The notes beneath the pieces were generated by a model. The model was given only the letters and a program-made list of their open reading frames with translations. It made no database searches and was not told the origin of the DNA. Below are positions 17,257-25,860 of a stretch of DNA of 64,000 nucleotides, one piece after another. Position 1 is the stretch's first letter. Each line of letters begins with the position of its first letter. The stretch lies in contig NZ_JOEQ01000009.1 in NCBI RefSeq assembly GCF_000721075.1, positions 1-64,000 on the forward strand, in the 5' to 3' direction. The stretch comes from Streptosporangium amethystogenes (GTDB lineage: Bacteria; Actinomycetota; Actinomycetes; Streptosporangiales; Streptosporangiaceae). Made by a program: the position numbers and the translations under genes.

Positions 17257-17321
17257 GTCTGTTCACTCCTCGGCGTCGGGATCGGCAGGACTCGGAGTTT
17301 GAGACTGTACGCGGAGCCATA

Positions 17322-17744
17322 ATGGAAAATCACCAATATGAGGTGGGCTGGGCCACGATTTCGAGGAGCCTCCGAGACGAGGACGCCGCGGGACGTACGG
17401 GGGTCGCGGCGGCCGTGGCCAGCCGGGAGGGCGGGGTGCGGCACGAGTACGTCTTCGACCCCGTCACCTACCTGTACCTGGACGAGCGGGTCGTCGTGGT
17501 GGTGGACGCGGCCAGGGCCGGGGCCCCGGTGGGCGGCGTGCTGACCTCGACGGCGCTGCTGAAGGTCGAGGTGGCCGACCACGCGCCCAAGGTCGCCCGA
17601 CAGCCGGGGCCGTGCCGCCCTTCCCGGAGCTCCGTCACGCTCCCGCGGGTGACGTCACCGGCGCGGGTGTCCCGTATGCGAGCACCGAGGGCATCGCCGG
17701 GTTGGCGCCCCGCACGTGAGCGGCACCGGCCCATACGATCGTGA
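17322..17744 (+). pseudogene. 3' remnant of a CU044_5270 family gene
   Basis: From about 17380 to 17610 the frame encodes DAAGRTGVAAAVASREGG, then EYVFDPVTYLYLDERVVVVV and LTSTALLKVEVAD. This is the C-terminal part of the CU044_5270 family, secreted or membrane-anchored proteins that usually sit beside an ECF sigma factor. The N-terminal membrane helix and about 200 residues are missing, the sigma factor is absent, and the frame continues into Arg/Pro-rich nonsense to 17744. I interpret it as a decayed gene end. Confidence 0.5.
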
Positions 17745-17828
17745 CGCGTCCACCGGGCGGTACGAATCCACACCTCTACTGCTAATCGGGGGTATGGCGA
17801 AGGCGCTGGTCTCTGTCACCATTGGCCC

Positions 17829-18371
17829 ATGCACGCCTTCCGCCTCCTGCGCGCCGCGGTGTTCGCGGTCGTGTGCGTGACGGTGTCGCTGGCCATGCAC
17901 GTGCTGGCCGGAGGCAGCCCGGTCGGGCCGGGCGTGCTGGTCTGGGCGGTGCCGCCGACCGCGGCGGGCGCCTTCCTCCTCGCCCGGCGGCAGCGTGGCT
18001 TCGGCATGCTGCTCGGGGCGAGCTTCGCCGCGCAGTACGGCATGCACCTGTGGTTCACCTCCGGTGAGGTCACGCCGGTGACCGGCCACGAGCACGGTGC
18101 CGGTGGCCTGTACGCGGGTGTGTTCATGCTGCTGGTGCACGCCGTGATGGCGCTGCTGTCCGCCCACTGGCTGGAGCGGGGGGAGCATGGCCTGGCCATG
18201 CTCCTGTACCTGCTCTTCGCCTCGGTCCTCACCCTGCTGCTGTGGCGCGTGCCCGCCGTCTGCCGCGTCGCTCCGCCCGCCGCGCCCGACGACCGGGTGC
18301 CGCTCCGCACCCGGCTGCTCGCCGCCGCGGTGTCACGTCGCGGGCCGCCCGCGCTCCCGCTCGCCATCTGA
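17829..18371 (+). CDS. Four- to five-helix membrane protein next to PepSY gene
   Basis: The protein has 180 residues with hydrophobic segments at about 5-30, 32-52, 58-78, 95-115 and 120-140. It carries conserved-looking AAQYGMHLWF and a short histidine patch (VTGHEHG) in the outer loop. Actinobacterial homologues typically end with the SRRGPP sequence seen here (residues about 169-174) and occur beside PepSY or copper-handling genes. A role in metal or redox homeostasis with the downstream PepSY protein is inference only. No ribosome-binding site is clear. Confidence 0.65.
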   Translation: MHAFRLLRAAVFAVVCVTVSLAMHVLAGGSPVGPGVLVWAVPPTAAGAFLLARRQRGFGMLLGASFAAQYGMHLWFTSGEVTPVTGHEHGAGGLYAGVFMLLVHAVMALLSAHWLERGEHGLAMLLYLLFASVLTLLLWRVPAVCRVAPPAAPDDRVPLRTRLLAAAVSRRGPPALPLAI

Positions 18372-18687
18372 CATCGGGCCGGCGCCCGGATGCCGTCGTG
18401 CCCGCTGGGCACGCGACTCCGGACGCCGTGTGCTCCCGGACCGTGAACCGTCACGCCTTTCCCGAGCGGTGACCCGGGGCCCAGCGCGGCCGACCCGAAC
18501 CCCCTCGCGCCCTCCTCGGGCGCCGAGCCGGCGTCCCGCCCCCCTGCCCGGGGTGGCGAGCACGCCCTTCCGGCTTCCCGCCCCGATGCCGTCACGCTCT
18601 CGCGACGGCCGTCCCGGCGAACCGAACCCCACACCGCGGTGACGCGTACCTGTCGGTGCGCGCGTTCCCTGCGAACGGAGAACCTCC
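18372..18687. other. Gap between membrane protein and PepSY gene
   Basis: No frame looks coding; composition is C-rich. It may hold a promoter for the PepSY gene, but no recognisable -35/-10 pair or palindrome stands out. Confidence 0.35.
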
Positions 18688-20139
18688 ATGACGTCGAACG
18701 TCGACCTCCAGCCCGAGACCGGGCCGTCCACACCGGTCGCCCCCCGAACACCCTCCACCCGGGCGACGCTGCGCTCGCTCCTGCTCCGCCTGCACTTCTA
18801 CGCCGGCATCCTCGTCGCGCCCTTCCTGCTGGTGGCGGCGACGACCGGTCTGCTGTACGCGGCCTCCTTCCAACTGGAGAAGGTGGTCCACTCCCACGAA
18901 CTGACCGTCCCCGTCCCGGAGGGGCGGCAGAAGGTGCCGCTGGCACAGCAGATCGCCGCCGCCACCGCCGCGCACCCCGAGGGAACCCTCGGCGCCGTGC
19001 GGACCTTCGACGAGCCGGGCCAGACGACCCGGGTGCTGCTCGACGTGCCCGGCCTCGCGGAGAGCACCCGCCTGGCGGTCTTCGTCGACCCGTACACCGG
19101 TCAGGTCCGGGGCGCCCTGGAGAGCTACGGCAGCTCGGGCGCCCTGCCCGTGCGGACCTGGATCTCCCAGCTCCACCGTCACCTGCACCTGGGCGAGCCG
19201 GGACGCGTCTACAGCGAGATGGCCGCCAGCTGGCTCTGGCTGGTCGGACTCGGCGGGCTGGTGCTCTGGCTGACCCGTCGCCGCCGGGCAGGCCGGCGGT
19301 TGCGCCGCGTCGTCGCGCCCGAGCGCGGCGTCCGCGGCCTGCGCGGGACCCTCTCCTGGCACGGCTCGGTCGGCCTGTGGGCGCTGATCGGCCTGCTCGC
19401 CCTGTCGGCCACCGGCCTGACCTGGTCGAAGTACGCCGGAGCCAATGTCGACGTGCTGCAGACCTCGTTCGGCTGGTCCACCCCGTCGATGCCCTCCTCC
19501 GGCGGCCACGGCGACCACGCCGCCGGGGGTCATGAGGGAGGCGGCGTCCACCCCGTCGACGCCGACCAGGTGGTCCGGGCGGCGGCGGGCAGGGGATTGT
19601 CCGGACCGCTTGAGGTCGTCTGGCCGTCCGAGCCGGGGGGCTCGTACGTGGTCAAGGAGATGGACCGGCTCTGGCCGCAGCGCAACGACCAGGTGGCGGT
19701 CGATCCCGCCACCGGCCAGGTGACCGCCGAACTGCGCTTCGACGACTTCCCCGTGGCGGCCAAGCTGATCCGGTGGGGCATCGACGGGCACATGGGCGTG
19801 CTGTTCGGCCTGGCCAACCAGATCCTGCTGGCCGTGCTGGCAGTGGCGCTGATCTCGGTCATCGTGTGGGGCTACCGCATGTGGTGGCTGCGCCGCCCGA
19901 CCCGCGGTTTCGGCGCCCCCTATCGGCGCGGCGGCCTGCGGAGGCTGCCCCCGGTCGCGGCCCTGCCCCTGGCGGCCGTGGTGATCGCGGTGGGCGTCTT
20001 CCTCCCGCTGCTGGGCGTCTCGCTGCTGGCCTTCCTCGTGATCGACGTCGTCCTCGCCAGGATCGAGGGGGCGCGCGCGGGGAGGTCCGGCGCCGACGAG
20101 TCCGGCGCCGACAGGTCCGGAGCCGGGGTCTCCGGCTGA
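18688..20139 (+). CDS. PepSY-associated TM domain protein
   Basis: The protein has 483 residues. An N-terminal LLLRLHFYAGILVAPFLLVA is the hallmark start of PepSY_TM proteins. Four main membrane helices are interleaved with PepSY segments (AVRTFDEPGQTTRVLLD, VAVDPATGQVTAELRFDDF), with RTWISQLHRHLHLGEPG and GHMGVLFGLANQ between them. The extracytoplasmic loop carries an unusual His-rich run, GGHGDHAAGGHEGGG, likely to bind metal. PepSY_TM proteins are associated with siderophore or copper reduction and uptake. Tail repeats GADESGADRSG end the protein. A strong hairpin follows immediately. Confidence 0.92.
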   Translation: MTSNVDLQPETGPSTPVAPRTPSTRATLRSLLLRLHFYAGILVAPFLLVAATTGLLYAASFQLEKVVHSHELTVPVPEGRQKVPLAQQIAAATAAHPEGTLGAVRTFDEPGQTTRVLLDVPGLAESTRLAVFVDPYTGQVRGALESYGSSGALPVRTWISQLHRHLHLGEPGRVYSEMAASWLWLVGLGGLVLWLTRRRRAGRRLRRVVAPERGVRGLRGTLSWHGSVGLWALIGLLALSATGLTWSKYAGANVDVLQTSFGWSTPSMPSSGGHGDHAAGGHEGGGVHPVDADQVVRAAAGRGLSGPLEVVWPSEPGGSYVVKEMDRLWPQRNDQVAVDPATGQVTAELRFDDFPVAAKLIRWGIDGHMGVLFGLANQILLAVLAVALISVIVWGYRMWWLRRPTRGFGAPYRRGGLRRLPPVAALPLAAVVIAVGVFLPLLGVSLLAFLVIDVVLARIEGARAGRSGADESGADRSGAGVSG

Positions 20140-20141
20140 GC

Positions 20142-20175
20142 GGTGGGGGTGCGGGCGCGCGCCCGCACCCCCACC
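20142..20175. terminator. Bidirectional terminator, perfect 15-bp stem
   Basis: GGTGGGGGTGCGGGC-type arms (20142-20156 and 20161-20175) flank a GCGC loop. It starts 3 bp after the PepSY stop and ends 5 bp before the stop of the convergent XRE gene, so it probably serves both. No T tract. Confidence 0.8.
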
Positions 20176-20179
20176 CGGG

Positions 20180-20980
20180 TCAGTCCGGGTGGTGCTGGTG
20201 CTGCAGGTAGGCGGCGGTCTCGGGGTTGGCCGGGAAGTACGCCTCGATGGCCAGCTCGGCGACGGTGATGTCCAGCGGGGTGCCGAAGGTGGCCATGGTG
20301 CTGAAGAAGGCCAGCTCCCGGTAACCGCGGCGGAGCCTGAGCGGGATCACGATGTGACCGGGGCCCGGCCGGTCTATCTCCGGCTCGGGCTGGTCGCAGG
20401 GGTAGTCGTCGAGTTCCCGCCAGAGCGCGGCCAGGTCGGGGTCGGCGGTGAGGCTCATCTGCCGGCGGAGCCGGTGCAGGAGGTGGGCCCGCCACTCGCC
20501 CAGGTTGATGATCCGCTGTGCCATGCCCTTCGGGTGCAGGCTCAGCCGGAGCACGTTGACCGGGGGTTCCAGCAACTCGGGCGAGACCCCGCGCAGCAGC
20601 AGCCCGGTGGCGGAGTTGCGGTCGATGAGGTTCCAGCGCTGGTCGACGACCACCGCCGGGTACGGCTCGTGCCCGCTGAGCACCTGCCCCAGCGCCTCGC
20701 GTACGGACGCCATGTGCGGGGAGTTGAGCGGGGTCTCCGAGTAGAGCGGCGCGAAACCGCCGGAGAGCAGCAGGTGGTTGCGCTCGCGGAGGGGGAGTTC
20801 CAGTTCCTCGGCGAGATGGAGGATCATCTGCCTGCTCGGTTTGGACCTTCCGGTCTCCACGAAGCTCAGATGCCGGGTGGAGATGTCCGCCTGGATCGCC
20901 AGGTCCAGCTGGCTCATTCGCCGGCGCTCCCGCCACTGGCGCAGAAGCTCACCTACCGGCCGGGACGCGCTGGTGGTCAT
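20180..20980 (-). CDS. XRE family regulator with MmyB-like domain
   Basis: The protein has 266 residues from the ATG at 20980. The helix-turn-helix MSQLDLAIQADISTRHLSFV followed by ETGRSKPSR lies at about 23-50. The rest is an MmyB-like ligand domain (VVDQRWNLIDRNSA, RGYRELAFFSTMATFGTPLD). It is a standalone repressor: upstream only a toxin remnant remains, and downstream it converges on the PepSY gene. A palindrome 16 bp before the start (20996-21022) suggests autoregulation. Its former target may have been lost together with the neighbouring genes. Confidence 0.9.
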   Translation of the reverse strand: MTTSASRPVGELLRQWRERRRMSQLDLAIQADISTRHLSFVETGRSKPSRQMILHLAEELELPLRERNHLLLSGGFAPLYSETPLNSPHMASVREALGQVLSGHEPYPAVVVDQRWNLIDRNSATGLLLRGVSPELLEPPVNVLRLSLHPKGMAQRIINLGEWRAHLLHRLRRQMSLTADPDLAALWRELDDYPCDQPEPEIDRPGPGHIVIPLRLRRGYRELAFFSTMATFGTPLDITVAELAIEAYFPANPETAAYLQHQHHPD

Positions 20981-20995
20981 GCAGTTCACGATAAC

Positions 20996-21022
20996 CGGTA
21001 ATGATCAGTGAAACCATTACCG
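20996..21022. promoter_or_regulatory. Palindrome upstream of XRE regulator
   Basis: CGGTAATG, 11 bases, CATTACCG: perfect 8-bp arms located between the regulator's start and the remnant region. Likely an autoregulatory operator; inference from position. Confidence 0.6.
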
Positions 21023-21102
21023 AGCATGTAATGCCTGCCATGATGTGGAGGAGGCGAGCAGGGGTCCGTGTTCGCCGAAACGCCGACCCCTGAAACCCGT
21101 GT

Positions 21103-21256
21103 TGGCTGGAGCGAGGCGACTACCGGGTGCTCTATCTGATCGACGACGGCCGGATCGTGGTGCAGGTGATCACCGTCCAGCATCGGGCGGACGCCTGTCG
21201 GTCGCGATGGACGGTGAGCCGTAACCCGCTCAGCGGTGGCGGACCTTGGTGGTGAG
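21103..21256 (+). pseudogene. C-terminal remnant of a RelE/ParE-type toxin
   Basis: The frame WLERGDYRVLYLIDDGRI, VVQVITVQHRADAC matches the end of RelE-superfamily toxins, where G(D/E)YRVLY and V..V.HR are the conserved last strands. The first half of the toxin and any antitoxin gene are absent; the frame runs on into the 3' end of secA2 on the other strand. A dead toxin fragment, about 30 conserved codons (21103-21195). Confidence 0.55.
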
Positions 21257-23440
21257 GCGGTTGAGGATGCGGTCCCACTCGGTGCCGAAGGGGTTGTCCT
21301 GGACGAGGTAGGTCCAGGTGGCGGTGGGGCGCTTGAGCCCCGCGCCGTCGAGGTCGAGGCCGTCGGCGGTGATGACGGCGGTCTCGAAGGTCTCGACCGA
21401 GCGTGACTCGATCTCGGCCAGCAGGCGCTGGTAGGCCGGGACCGCGTCCTTGTGGAACTCGTCGATCGGGTTGAGCCGCCCGAGAACCCGCAGGTGGATG
21501 CCCTCTCGCAGCTCCCCCAGATAGGCCAGGTGGTCGGCCCAGCCGCGGTCGAGGTGGAACAGCACGATCTGGCGGGCGGCCTCGTGCAGCACCTCCTCGC
21601 CGGCGGTCTCCACCAGCTCCGACCATCGCTCGGGAGCGGCCGAGGCCAGGGCCTCGCCGGCCACCCGCTCGCGCAGGACCCGGTCGCGGCGCTCCAGCAA
21701 CTGGCCGCGCTGGCGCTCCAGCAGCCGGGTATAGCGCCAGGTGTTGCGGTGGATCTCCATGTTGACGCCCTCGGCGACCCGCTGGGCGTGGCCCACCAGG
21801 GAGTGCTCGGGCACGCCCTTGGCGTACTCGTCGGCGACATAGTGGGCGATCAGCTCGTCCTCGCCGCTGACGTAGAAGACCGAGCCGCCGGGGTCGCCCT
21901 GACGGCCCGCGCGCCCGCGGAGCTGGTCGTCCAGGCGGCTGCTGGTGTGCCGGCCCGAGCCGATGACGTACAGGCCGCCGAGCTCGTCGACGCCCTCGCC
22001 GAGGCGGATGTCGGTGCCGCGCCCGGCCATCTGGGTGGAGACGGTGAGCGCGCCGCGCTCCCCGGCCCGGGAGATGATGGCCGCCTCCTCGGCGTCGTTC
22101 TTGGCGTTGAGGACCACGCACTCCAGCCCTCGGCCGCTCAGGGTCAGTGCCAGGCGCTCGGACTCGGCCACGTCCATGGTGCCGATCAGGATCGGCCGGC
22201 CGGTGGCGTGCACCTCGACGATCTCCTCGACCAGCGCGAGGTCCTTCTCCAACCGGTACTCGAAGAGCCGGTCGGGCTCGTCGGTCCGCACGCACGGCCG
22301 GTTGGAGGAGACCACGGCCACCTTGAGGTCGTAGAACTCCCGCAACTGGTCGCCGACCGCGACCGCGGTGCCGGTCATGCCGCACTTCTCCGGGTAGCGG
22401 GTGATCAGCGCCTGGACGGTGATCGAGTCGAGGATCTCACCGGTCTCCGAGGGCGACAGCGCCTCCTTGGCCTCCACCGCCGCCTGCAGGCCGTCCGGCC
22501 AGCGCTGCAGCAGCGCCACCCGGCCCCGCGACGGGTTGATCAGGTGCACCTTGCCGTCCCGGACGATGTAGTCGACGTCCTTGGTCAGCAGGGCGTGCGC
22601 GTGCAGGGCGAGGTTGACCTCGGTCAGCGTGGCGGGGGTGTCGTAGAGGTCGAGGCCGAGCGCCTGCTCGACGGTGTCGATGCCCTTGGTCGTCAGGTGG
22701 ACGTTGCGCGCCTGATCGTCGAGCTCGTAGTGGTAGCCCTTGACCAGCTGCCTGACCAGCGCCGCCATCTCCGGCACCGCGTCACCGGGGTCGGCGGCCC
22801 CGGCCAGCACCAGCGGCACCCTGGCCTCGTCGACCAGCACGGAGTCGGCCTCGTCGACCACCGCCACGGCCGGCGCAGGCACGATCAGGTCCTCCACCCG
22901 GGTGCTCAGCCGGTCGCGCAGCACGTCGAAGCCGATCTCGCTGACCGAGCCGTACGTCACGTCCGCCGCGTACGCCGCCCTGCGCTCCTCGGGCGTGGAG
23001 TTCTGCCCGATCCAGCCGCAGGAGACGCCGAGCGCCTCGTACAGCGGGCCCATCCACTCGGCGTCCCGCCGGGCCAGGTAGTCGTTGACCGAGATGACGT
23101 GGACCCGCTTGCCCTGCAGGGCGTGTCCGGCGGCGGCCATCGCACCGGACAGGGTCTTGCCCTCGCCGGTCGCCATCTCCGCGACGTTTCCCGACAGCAT
23201 CGCCAGCATGCCGACCAGCTGCACGTCGTACGGCCGCAGGTCGAGCGTGCGGCGCGCGGCCTCCCTGACGATCGCGCAGAACTCCGCCAGGTCGTCGACC
23301 GAGGGCGCGGGCAGCTCGTCGAGCGCGCGGATCCGCTCCTCGCGGGTCCCCGCGTCCGCCACCACCCGCTCGAACTTCGACAGGTCGATGGTGCCGGGGC
23401 GTTCGAGGAAGCGCCTGAAGAACTGAGTTATCGAGGCCAC
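21230..23440 (-). CDS. secA2: Accessory Sec translocase ATPase SecA2-type
   Basis: The protein has 736 residues from GTG 23438-23440, which has GGAGGAG at ideal spacing. Walker A is [17 protein letters not shown], the DEAD box is [14 protein letters not shown], and [15 protein letters not shown] and [15 protein letters not shown] form the second helicase half; the helical scaffold includes [20 protein letters not shown]. It is shorter than housekeeping SecA (about 900 residues) and lacks the C-terminal linker and Cys zinc motif, as accessory SecA proteins do. It drives post-translational export of a subset of proteins. It stands alone, divergent from an aldolase gene. Confidence 0.9.
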   Translation of the reverse strand: MASITQFFRRFLERPGTIDLSKFERVVADAGTREERIRALDELPAPSVDDLAEFCAIVREAARRTLDLRPYDVQLVGMLAMLSGNVAEMATGEGKTLSGAMAAAGHALQGKRVHVISVNDYLARRDAEWMGPLYEALGVSCGWIGQNSTPEERRAAYAADVTYGSVSEIGFDVLRDRLSTRVEDLIVPAPAVAVVDEADSVLVDEARVPLVLAGAADPGDAVPEMAALVRQLVKGYHYELDDQARNVHLTTKGIDTVEQALGLDLYDTPATLTEVNLALHAHALLTKDVDYIVRDGKVHLINPSRGRVALLQRWPDGLQAAVEAKEALSPSETGEILDSITVQALITRYPEKCGMTGTAVAVGDQLREFYDLKVAVVSSNRPCVRTDEPDRLFEYRLEKDLALVEEIVEVHATGRPILIGTMDVAESERLALTLSGRGLECVVLNAKNDAEEAAIISRAGERGALTVSTQMAGRGTDIRLGEGVDELGGLYVIGSGRHTSSRLDDQLRGRAGRQGDPGGSVFYVSGEDELIAHYVADEYAKGVPEHSLVGHAQRVAEGVNMEIHRNTWRYTRLLERQRGQLLERRDRVLRERVAGEALASAAPERWSELVETAGEEVLHEAARQIVLFHLDRGWADHLAYLGELREGIHLRVLGRLNPIDEFHKDAVPAYQRLLAEIESRSVETFETAVITADGLDLDGAGLKRPTATWTYLVQDNPFGTEWDRILNRLTTKVRHR

Positions 23441-23596
23441 GTCTCCTCCAACGCCCGTTTGCGGGCTCGCGTTCCGTCTCTTCGCACATTGTGGTGCAAA
23501 GATCGATTGTTCATGGATCGGAGCGGGGTCGCGAGGCCCCGGAAGCGGCAGGCGGCCCGCCGCGGACATCGGGCCGGTGGGACGCCGAGGCGCCAG

Positions 23597-23617
23597 GTCA
23601 CCGGCCCGACCGGTGAC
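23597..23617. promoter_or_regulatory. Palindrome in secA2/aldolase divergent region
   Basis: GTCACCGG-CCCGA-CCGGTGAC, perfect 8-bp arms, in the 354-bp divergent gap (23441-23794). The right half of that gap (23620-23690) is unusually AT-rich and probably holds promoters. Function unknown. Confidence 0.4.
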
Positions 23618-23794
23618 GCAAGATACGAATTTATCCGATGTTTGTTATGTCATAGCGTAATAAATCGGACTTATTCTCTGCCGGGGAGGCGTGGACATCC
23701 CCGATGATCGGCACGAAGGTTGTGAGATCGCCGAACATACGACGACCACCGAACACACGACCGCCGTGGAAACGACGACCGCCCTGGAGGCACG

Positions 23795-24586
23795 ATGAGC
23801 CTGTCCGACCTGCAGCCCGTTCCCACCGACCAGCTCGCCTTCCGGCTGCCGCAGAAGTTCGGGACCGTCGCCGAGGAGCGCCGCCACCGCCAGGAGCGGC
23901 TGACCGCCGCGCTGCGGCTGTTCGGCAGATTCGGCTTCGAGGAGGGGGTGGCCGGGCACATCACGGTCCGCGACCCCGAGCACACCGACCACTTCTGGGT
24001 GAACCCGTTCGGCATGTCGTTCAAGCACATCAAGGTCAGCGATCTGATCCTGGTCAACCACGAGGGGCAGGTGGTCGAGGGCCGTTACCACGTCAACCAG
24101 GCGGCGTTCGCGATCCACTCGATGGTGCACCAGGCCAGGCCGGACGTGGTCGCCGCCGCGCACAGCCACTCGGTGTACGGCAAGGCGCTGTCCTCGCTCG
24201 GTACGCTGCTGGAACCGCTCACCCAGGACGCCTGCGCGTTCTACGAGGACCACGGGCTGTTCGACGACTACACCGGGGTCGTGGTGGAGACCGAGGAGGG
24301 CCGCCGCATCGCGCAGGCGCTCGGCTCGCACAAGGCGGTCATCCTGCGCAACCACGGCCTGCTCACCGTCGGCGACAGCGTGGACGCCGCGGCCTGGTGG
24401 TTCATCACGATGGAGCGCTCGTGCCAGGCGCAGCTGCTGGCCAAGGCCGCGGGGCCCACCGTCCAGATCAGCCACGAGAACGCCAAGCTCACCCACGGGC
24501 AGATCGGCAACGACACGGTCGGCTGGATCAACTTCCAGCCGCTGCACGACCAGATCGTCGCCACGGAACCGGACCTGTTCGACTGA
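23795..24586 (+). CDS. Class II aldolase/adducin family protein
   Basis: The protein has 263 residues. Zn-ligand pattern AAHSHSVYGKALS (HxH, about residues 125-137) and the later RNHGLLTVGDSVDAAAWWF; a GHITVRDPEHTDHFWVNPFG strand near the N-terminus fits the L-fuculose-phosphate-aldolase/adducin head fold. The start is the ATG after TGGAGGCACG. The long variant of about 260 residues is common in actinobacteria, with unknown substrate. It ends in a strong hairpin. Confidence 0.9.
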   Translation: MSLSDLQPVPTDQLAFRLPQKFGTVAEERRHRQERLTAALRLFGRFGFEEGVAGHITVRDPEHTDHFWVNPFGMSFKHIKVSDLILVNHEGQVVEGRYHVNQAAFAIHSMVHQARPDVVAAAHSHSVYGKALSSLGTLLEPLTQDACAFYEDHGLFDDYTGVVVETEEGRRIAQALGSHKAVILRNHGLLTVGDSVDAAAWWFITMERSCQAQLLAKAAGPTVQISHENAKLTHGQIGNDTVGWINFQPLHDQIVATEPDLFD

Positions 24587-24591
24587 CGGCC

Positions 24592-24635
24592 CGCGAGCCG
24601 CACGCCCTCCTTCGGGGACGGCCATGCGGCTCGCG
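24592..24635. terminator. Long hairpin between convergent genes
   Basis: Perfect 11-bp arms CGCGAGCCGCA / TGCGGCTCGCG with an inner stem closed by a TTCG loop. It lies 5 bp after the aldolase stop and before the stop of the EamA transporter on the other strand, so it probably terminates both. Confidence 0.75.
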
Positions 24636-24650
24636 AGGATTCGGTACGGC

Positions 24651-25613
24651 TCAGGTCGTGCCGCTCCCCCCTCCCCTCTCGCCCGCGGCGAGCAGGGCGA
24701 CCGCGCCGAGCAGCAGGACGCCGCCGCATGCGGCCGGCCCGGTGAGCCGCTCGCCGAGCAGCAGGACGCCGAGGAGCGCCGCGCCGACCGGCTCCACCAG
24801 GGAGATCACCGAGGCCGTGGTGGCGCGCACCGCGGCGAGCCCGGTGAAGAAGAGGCCGTAGGCCAGTGCCGTCGGAACCGTGCCCAGAAAGGCGATGATC
24901 GCCCAGGAGGCGAGCGGGTCGCCGGAGGGCAGCAGGCCCTGGGCCAGCGCGACGGGCAGCAGGCAGAGCCCGCCGACGACGAAGCCGCCCATGGCGGTGC
25001 GGTACGGCTCGCCGGAGGAGGCCCGGTTGAGCAGGGTCACGCCCGCGTACCCGGCCGCCGACAGCAGCGCCCACCCGACGCCGGCCGCGGAGAAGGTCGC
25101 GGAGCCGTCGTCGAGGGTAAGCATCGCCAGACCGGTCAGGGCGATCGTGACCGCGCCCAGCCCGGCCGCGCCCAGCCGCTCGCCCAGGAGCAGCCGCCCG
25201 CCCGCGGCGACGAGGACGGGAGTGGCGCCTATGGTGACCACGGTCGCCACGGCCAGTCCCGATCCGGCGATCGCCGCGAAGTAGGCGGTCTGGTAGACGG
25301 CCATCGCCACGCCCGTCACCAGGATCCGCCCGAGGGCGGCCCCGCGCCGGGGCCTTCGGATGGTGAGTGGTTCGGCGGGCCGGGTTCCGCCGAGGGCCGG
25401 GTCGTCTTCGGCGGGCCGGGTCTCCCCGAGGCCGAGGAGACGGCCGGCCAGCAGGAGCATGGCGGCTCCGGCGGCGAACCGCCAGAAGGAGACGGCGACG
25501 GGGCCGAGCCCGCCCGCCTGGTAGAGCAGCGCGCCCGCGGCACCGCCGGTGCCCCAGGCGGTCGCCGCGATGGACACGTACAGCAGGCCCCGCCGTACGG
25601 AGACATGCGTCAT
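24651..25613 (-). CDS. EamA/DMT family transporter
   Basis: The protein has 320 residues and ten hydrophobic helices in two five-helix EamA repeats. GLLYVSIAATAWGTGGAAGA at the start and SLVEPVGAALLGVLLLGERL near the C-terminus are the standard repeat ends. The ATG at 25611-25613 is taken because the first helix follows directly and GGAGAGACC precedes it. A charged loop of about 30 residues with repeated TRPAE separates helices near residue 80, longer than usual. It probably exports a metabolite; no neighbour suggests which. Confidence 0.9.
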   Translation of the reverse strand: MTHVSVRRGLLYVSIAATAWGTGGAAGALLYQAGGLGPVAVSFWRFAAGAAMLLLAGRLLGLGETRPAEDDPALGGTRPAEPLTIRRPRRGAALGRILVTGVAMAVYQTAYFAAIAGSGLAVATVVTIGATPVLVAAGGRLLLGERLGAAGLGAVTIALTGLAMLTLDDGSATFSAAGVGWALLSAAGYAGVTLLNRASSGEPYRTAMGGFVVGGLCLLPVALAQGLLPSGDPLASWAIIAFLGTVPTALAYGLFFTGLAAVRATTASVISLVEPVGAALLGVLLLGERLTGPAACGGVLLLGAVALLAAGERGGGSGTT

Positions 25614-25860
25614 GGAGGTCTCTCCAGATGAGGTGATCGTCGTCAGGTCGCACGGATGCGGACGGCAAGCACCCACCGGACCGCTCGGGTCCGGTCGTCA
25701 GGAGAGAGGGCCGCCCGCTAGCGGGCGGTCGGCGGGGAGGTGATCAAAAACACGGCCCCACCCTAGCCAGGCGTTCTGTAGATTCTCAATTCGCATACCC
25801 CGGGAAACCAGGCTCCCGGAAGCTCCCAACGACAGGCTGGCCACACCAGCGGAGGATCAC

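Noticed and set aside
21452..23707. Plus-strand open frame of 751 codons opposite secA2
   Set aside because: Shadow of the complete SecA2 motif set on the other strand.
24700..25610. Plus-strand frames opposite the EamA transporter
   Set aside because: Arg/Gly/Gln-rich shadow translation; the minus strand has ten regular membrane helices.
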